Source of the DNA: Chryseobacterium cucumeris
GTDB lineage: Bacteria; Bacteroidota; Bacteroidia; Flavobacteriales; Weeksellaceae
Direction: 5' to 3'
Assembly: GCF_016775705.1 (NCBI RefSeq)
Contig: NZ_CP068760.1
Span: 4,216,001-4,280,000, forward strand
Length of the DNA: 64,000 nucleotides
Below are positions 60,259 to 64,000 of this stretch, in pieces (the stretch's first letter is position 1; each line of letters starts with the position of its first letter). Under the pieces are notes generated by a model. The model worked only from the letters and a program-made list of their open reading frames with translations, had not been told where the DNA came from and did no database searches. Both the position numbers and the translations under genes were made by a program.

Positions 60259-61065
60259 ATGGAAACAAAATATATCAGAAGAGTTTTATTATTAGTGCTT
60301 TTTTGTACCGCTTCAGGATTGTGGGGACAGCAAAAAATATCAGGAAAGGTAATAACAGGCGATGACCTTGATTTAGCTCCTGTACTTGTTGTTAATATCA
60401 CAGGGAACAGAAGTGTATTAAGTGATATGTCCGGAAAATTTGAAATCGAAGCCAAAGAAAATGATGAGATCAGATTTGTAAAAGAAGGATATTACCGGGT
60501 TGATAAAAAATTGACCAAAGAAGAGATCAATACTCCTTTCAATATTATTCTGAAGAAGATGGAAATTCAGATTCCTGAGGTCAGGATTAAGTACAGACCT
60601 ACCGGAAATCTGGCAAAAGATAATCAGCATTATAATGAATCCAGAAAGCTTCAGTCCTTAAAATCAGATATGGATGATTATATGAGAAGTCCGCTGAATC
60701 AGCCTTTACCCAATAACACTACATCCAAAACTTTTACCGGTCATGATTTCAATGCAGGGCAGGTCAATCTGTTTGGCGTATTTAATGCTGTAAAGAAACT
60801 GGCACAGCCTAAGGTTACCAAAGCCAATTACAATGAAACCAGGGATTTCCTCAGGAGGGTTAAGAATGAAGTAAATCTGAGGTTCCTTAAAAAGTACGGA
60901 ATGGATGAAGAACAGATTGATGCATTTCTTCTGTATGCCGATAAAACCCGTTCATTGGCGAAAAGATACCGTAAAGATTTTAGTATCACTGTCATTGAAT
61001 ATGAACTTAAAATTGCTTTCGGGGAATACAGTAAGACAAACAAATTAGAAGGAGTTAAAGAATAA
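60259..61065 (+). CDS. Carboxypeptidase-like regulatory domain protein, paralog 2 of 3
   Basis: 268 residues from ATG 60259, one base after the previous stop; a frame from 60235 would overlap. Signal peptide (RVLLLVLFCTASGLWGQQ), then KISGKVITGDDLDLAPVLVVNI and MSGKFEIEAKENDEIRFVKEGYYRVDKKL. IQIPEVRIKYRPTGNLAKDNQHYNESRKLQSLKSDMDDYM corresponds to the middle region of paralog 1, and the C-terminal helices are QIDAFLLYADKTRSLAKRYRK. Tight spacing shows the three form one operon. Confidence 0.85.
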   Translation: METKYIRRVLLLVLFCTASGLWGQQKISGKVITGDDLDLAPVLVVNITGNRSVLSDMSGKFEIEAKENDEIRFVKEGYYRVDKKLTKEEINTPFNIILKKMEIQIPEVRIKYRPTGNLAKDNQHYNESRKLQSLKSDMDDYMRSPLNQPLPNNTTSKTFTGHDFNAGQVNLFGVFNAVKKLAQPKVTKANYNETRDFLRRVKNEVNLRFLKKYGMDEEQIDAFLLYADKTRSLAKRYRKDFSITVIEYELKIAFGEYSKTNKLEGVKE

Positions 61066-61082
61066 TATATAAAAATCAGAAG

Positions 61083-61895
61083 TTGGGTTATTTTACTGAA
61101 AATATTGAAACATCCGGACAGAGAAAGTTTTTTCTTTTCCTGATGCTTCTGTGCAGTACTTTTATTTTTTCTCAGCAGAAAGTGACAGGGCGAATCGTAG
61201 ATGACAATGGAGAGAATTTAAGTAAAGTAATTGTTATCAATATGTCTACTGATAAAAAAGTATATTCTGATTCTGAAGGTATATTTTCTATTGATGCCAA
61301 TCCTAATGATGAATTAAGATTTGTAAAAGAAGATTTCAGAAGAGTTTCCAGAAAAGTTCTTACCAATGATATCAATTTGCCACTCTTTATTACTCTTTAT
61401 CAGATTCCGAAGGATGTAGGAGAGGTCAAAATTGTGAAAAAACTCACCGGAGATCTGGAAACAGATTCCCGGATTGTTGCTAAAGTAGATAAAGGAGAGC
61501 AGGTGAGAGATGCCGTCGGTCTTCCGCAGCCGGTCGGAAAAATGAGAGAAAAACCGGCAGAAGTAAAAAGTGTACTTTTACCTATACTTTTGGGAAACCT
61601 GAATGTTCAGGGCGTATATGATCTGATAAGCGGGAAAGCCAGAAGACAGAAAAGACAATACAGATATGACGATCTTCAGGAACATATCGTCTGGGTTCGG
61701 GATAGAATAGAGGATGAATATTTTATCAAAGCCGGAATTCCTGGTGACAGAATTTCAGAATTTATTCAATTTTCATTTTTAGCAAAACCTCAGGTACGAA
61801 CCTATGTAAAAGCAAGAAATCTTTCGGGGGTTATGCTGAGACTGGAAGAGACAGTTCCTCTTTTTCTGGAGAGAGTAAATCAGGATCAAAAGTAA
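61083..61895 (+). CDS. Carboxypeptidase-like regulatory domain protein, paralog 3 of 3
   Basis: 270 residues from a TTG at 61083, 17 bases after paralog 2. The first in-frame ATG is inside the signal peptide, so TTG is preferred. Signal peptide (FFLFLMLLCSTFIFSQQ), KVTGRIVDDNGENLSKVIVINM, SEGIFSIDANPNDELRFVKEDFRRVSRKV, KKLTGDLETDSRIVAKV and a helical end RISEFIQFSFLAKPQVRTYV. It is the most diverged of the three. Function unknown. Confidence 0.82.
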   Translation: MGYFTENIETSGQRKFFLFLMLLCSTFIFSQQKVTGRIVDDNGENLSKVIVINMSTDKKVYSDSEGIFSIDANPNDELRFVKEDFRRVSRKVLTNDINLPLFITLYQIPKDVGEVKIVKKLTGDLETDSRIVAKVDKGEQVRDAVGLPQPVGKMREKPAEVKSVLLPILLGNLNVQGVYDLISGKARRQKRQYRYDDLQEHIVWVRDRIEDEYFIKAGIPGDRISEFIQFSFLAKPQVRTYVKARNLSGVMLRLEETVPLFLERVNQDQK

Positions 61896-61970
61896 TTTAA
61901 ATGTTAATAAATTCTTAAAATATTGGAATAGAAATTGATACCATTTTGGTAACACAAATTCACACATTTT

Positions 61971-62705
61971 ATGAATAAAAACATTTTTGCAGTAGCTATT
62001 GCAGCATTAGGTTTTGTAGTGGGTCTCAGTTTTTTGGGAAATGCTATTAAAAACAGGAATAAATCTGAAAATACCATTTCCGTGACAGGATTAGGAACCA
62101 AACAGTTTACATCAGATCTGATCACCTGGTCCGGAAGCTTTTCCAAAAATAATGTGGATCTCAAATCTGCCTACGATGAACTGGCAACAGACAGAAAAGT
62201 AATTAATGACTATTTGCTTTCAAAAGGGATACAACAGAAAGAGATCGTATTTTCTTCCGTAGATATTCAGAAACAGTTCAGAAGCTATAATGATTCAAAC
62301 GGAAACTATGTACAAGGGGAATTCTCCGGTTATAATCTCACCCAAAAAGTTTCTATTGAAAGTAAAGAAGTGGGAAAAATAGAAAACCTCTCCAGAAATA
62401 TTACCGAAATTATCAACCGTGGCATTGAATTCACTTCTTCTTCACCAGCGTATTTCTACACCAAGCTGGCTACAGTAAAACAGGAAATGATTGCCAGTGC
62501 TACAAAAGATGCTAAAGAACGTGCTGAAAAAATTGCAGAAAATTCTGGAAGCAGTCTTGGAAATCTGAAGAAAGCAACAATGGGAGTGATTCAGATTACG
62601 GCACCCAACTCCAATGAAGATTATTCTTATGGCGGAACTTTCAATACTTCATCCAAAGAAAAAGAAGCCAGTATTACCATCAAACTGGAGTATGAAGTAA
62701 ATTAA
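61971..62705 (+). CDS. SIMPL domain (DUF541) protein
   Basis: 244 residues. An N-terminal membrane anchor or signal (IFAVAIAALGFVVGLSFLGNAI) precedes the SIMPL domain: NTISVTGLGTKQFTSDLITWSGSFSK, RKVINDYLLSKGIQQKEIVFSSVDIQKQF, YNLTQKVSIESKEVGKIENLSR, and KQEMIASATKDAKERAEKIAENSGSSLGNLKKATMGVIQI. The family is found in envelopes of many bacteria (BP26-like) and its role is unclear. It ends at a strong bidirectional terminator. Confidence 0.92.
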   Translation: MNKNIFAVAIAALGFVVGLSFLGNAIKNRNKSENTISVTGLGTKQFTSDLITWSGSFSKNNVDLKSAYDELATDRKVINDYLLSKGIQQKEIVFSSVDIQKQFRSYNDSNGNYVQGEFSGYNLTQKVSIESKEVGKIENLSRNITEIINRGIEFTSSSPAYFYTKLATVKQEMIASATKDAKERAEKIAENSGSSLGNLKKATMGVIQITAPNSNEDYSYGGTFNTSSKEKEASITIKLEYEVN

Positions 62706-62724
62706 CATAAATTTCAGTAAAAGA

Positions 62725-62758
62725 AAAACGCCGGAATAGCTTTCCGGCGTTTTATATT
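62725..62758. terminator. Bidirectional intrinsic terminator
   Basis: AAAACGCCGGAA (about 62725-62735) pairs with TTCCGGCGTTTT (about 62742-62753) between two converging genes, with A's and T's on the flanks. Confidence 0.92.
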
Positions 62759-63271
62759 TTAAGCATAAATAATTTTATGAATTTCTTTTTTAGCTTCCTC
62801 CACATTTTCAGGAGTGTAGTTAGCAAGCAGCCATAAATTCAAGGATTTTTTTCCTTCGCCATAGCTAGGCTGTACATGAGTGGTATCAATCAGGCTGAAA
62901 TTATTTCTCTGATAAAAAGAATACCGTCTTGAAGCATCTTCGCTCAATTCTGCAGGTTCAATTTCCAGAATAATACTTGGATAATTTTCTGATAAATGAT
63001 TCATAATATGAGATCCCAGTTTTTTACTTCTGAATGCTTCAAAAACTTCAAAATGCTCTACAAAAACAAAAGAACTCAGCTTCCAAAGGATGAGGTAGCC
63101 AATAGCTTCCGATTCGTGGATAACAGACATGAATTCCACATAAGGATTTGTAAATAAACTTTCAAACTGATCTTTATCTCTTTGTTCGTCTACAGGAAAA
63201 GTGGTAGTATAAGAAGTATAGATTTCCTGAACTCTAGGATCTTCTGCGGAAGTAATCGGTAAAAATTCCAT
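62759..63271 (-). CDS. GNAT-family N-acetyltransferase
   Basis: 170 residues. GNAT traits: EFMSVIHESEAIGYLILWKLSSFVFVEHFEVFEAFRSKKLGSHIMNHLSENYPSIILEIEP in the region of beta-4 and the acetyl-CoA loop (the loop is RSKKLGS), and RRYSFYQRNNFSLIDT near the end. The substrate is unknown. It lies 3 bases after the PspC gene on the same strand. Confidence 0.85.
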   Translation of the reverse strand: MEFLPITSAEDPRVQEIYTSYTTTFPVDEQRDKDQFESLFTNPYVEFMSVIHESEAIGYLILWKLSSFVFVEHFEVFEAFRSKKLGSHIMNHLSENYPSIILEIEPAELSEDASRRYSFYQRNNFSLIDTTHVQPSYGEGKKSLNLWLLANYTPENVEEAKKEIHKIIYA

Positions 63272-63274
63272 AAT

Positions 63275-63535
63275 TTATAAATCAAAGACACTCGGTCTTC
63301 TGGTGATGAAAATATCTTTAATCCAAAGGGTGAATGCCAGTCCCAGATAGATCAGAAAGAAAAATCCAGCTGTAGCGAAAGTAGAATAGATGAAGAAAAC
63401 TCTCAATTTAGAAACAGGAATTCCCAGCTTGGCTCCCATTCTGGTCAGTACACCAAACCATTCTCTTTCCATTTTATGACGAATATTACTCAGCATTTCC
63501 AGATTGTTATTTAAAAGTTTGAATCTATCAATCAA
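63275..63535 (-). CDS. PspC-domain small membrane protein
   Basis: 86 residues. The text EREWFGVLTRMGAKLGIPVSKLRVFFIYSTFATAGFFFLIYLGLAFTLWIKD matches the PspC domain, one short helix plus a long membrane segment. PspC proteins take part in envelope stress responses. It is the first of a two-gene unit with the GNAT gene. Confidence 0.85.
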   Translation of the reverse strand: MIDRFKLLNNNLEMLSNIRHKMEREWFGVLTRMGAKLGIPVSKLRVFFIYSTFATAGFFFLIYLGLAFTLWIKDIFITRRPSVFDL

Positions 63536-63589
63536 AGTTAAGGAATTTTTTTGACAAAGATTTTGATCGACAAAACTGCCCGGATAAGG

Positions 63590-64000
63590 TTATTCTTTCA
63601 AGAGTTTATAGCCGATAGTACAGGCTAAACAGTTTTTCGGTTCACAATAGGTTTTATAATGATAAATAAGGCTTTGACTTTCCAACGCATTGGTGACCTT
63701 TAATCCATGTTTTTTCCAGCTCGTAATGATGGTGTTTTTCTCTCCGGAAACTGTCTTGTATAATGCAATAATTTCATCTGCAATATCTTCCTTATGATAT
63801 CTGTGATAAGCATATTGTAAAGGAAGTATGGTATTTAGAATGAGAAGATCAACAAAATCTTGGCTCAGTGTTTTAGGCTGTACTTTGGAAATACTCCCGA
63901 AATTAAAATGAAAATCCCAATATTCAGAAGCTTTTACAGAGCTGAAAATAGTGTACAGCTGTTCTGCGCTTCTTGCTTCCATGATTTTTGAAAATAAATT
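63590..64000 (-). CDS. DUF2851-family protein, C-terminal part (5' end beyond the window)
   Basis: The minus-strand frame is open to base 64000, so the ATG at 63982 is internal and the gene continues outside. The visible ~136 residues include SAEQLYTIFSSVKASEYWDFHFNFG, QDFVDLLILNTILPLQYAYHRYHK and the final CEPKNCLACTIGYKLL. They match the end of DUF2851 proteins, which have a conserved C-x-x-C near the C-terminus. The function is not known. Confidence 0.78.
   Translation of the reverse strand, partial: NLFSKIMEARSAEQLYTIFSSVKASEYWDFHFNFGSISKVQPKTLSQDFVDLLILNTILPLQYAYHRYHKEDIADEIIALYKTVSGEKNTIITSWKKHGLKVTNALESQSLIYHYKTYCEPKNCLACTIGYKLLKE

Noticed and set aside
1..64000. CRISPR arrays, tRNA or rRNA genes, prophage
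   Set aside because: No regularly spaced repeats with unique spacers, no cloverleaf with a recognisable T-loop and no rRNA core sequence were noticed by eye. Dedicated searches (tRNAscan, CRISPR finder) would settle it.

Overview
The window reads as chromosome of a Bacteroidota of the Flavobacteriia, most like Chryseobacterium or a close relative (Weeksellaceae). Support: low GC; a SusC/SusD pair; SusC-type and simple TonB-dependent receptors; type IX secretion (T9SS) C-terminal sorting domains; Bacteroidota -7 promoter boxes of the form TAnnTTTG; LytTR two-component signalling; and intergenic repeats of a style I associate with that group. The genus is an inference from protein style, not from a database match. 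No rRNA, tRNA, CRISPR array, prophage or intact insertion sequence was seen.

Layout. 1-3000: the end of an aldo/keto reductase, facing a flavoprotein/SDR pair. 3050-6660: a rhodanese/thioredoxin-like pair, a small DoxX-like membrane protein and a LytS/LytTR two-component system. 6870-11350: a SusC/SusD outer-membrane uptake pair. 11500-12900: a lipoprotein, a 3-methyladenine DNA glycosylase lying against a remnant of an SMR efflux gene, and a 59-residue ORF. 13000-24650: a probable collagen/gelatin-use region. It holds a DPP-IV-like peptidase and an Xaa-Pro aminopeptidase on the minus strand. Divergent to them are an AraC regulator, a four-gene hydroxyproline catabolic operon and a secreted M43 metalloprotease.

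25550-39860: a long sulfur-assimilation locus: Rrf2 regulator, cysH, cysD, cysN, serine acetyltransferase, cysK, cobA, cysJ, cysI, a 27-codon ORF ending in Met-Cys-Met-Cys-Cys, a TonB receptor, and a fusion of a siroheme-synthase dehydrogenase domain to a TSUP transporter. Together these encode sulfate activation, direct APS reduction, sulfite reduction, siroheme supply and cysteine formation.

40190-46700: mostly small regulatory and stress genes (DJ-1/PfpI, two AraC regulators, NmrA-like, DoxX, polysaccharide deacetylase, NUDIX) and a cysteine-rich peptide that resembles a RiPP precursor. Several dispersed repeats are found here. 46735-50560: an unknown protein, an SH3-domain protein, a 750-base gap full of hairpin repeats, and a T9SS-exported protein. 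50690-56050: a DPE2-like 4-alpha-glucanotransferase, a Gly/Asn/Arg-rich exported protein, a Spy/CpxP-like protein, ferritin and a small membrane protein. 56188-64000: a RecB/AddA-type helicase-nuclease, three tandem paralogous exported proteins, a SIMPL protein, a GNAT acetyltransferase, a PspC protein and the end of a DUF2851 protein.

Most notable: (1) the Cys-ending mini-ORF inside the sulfur operon, a candidate cysteine-sensing leader peptide; (2) the siroheme-enzyme/TSUP fusion; (3) the linked peptidase and hydroxyproline genes; (4) the eight-cysteine small peptide; (5) a family of about 185-190 bp elements with terminal inverted repeats.
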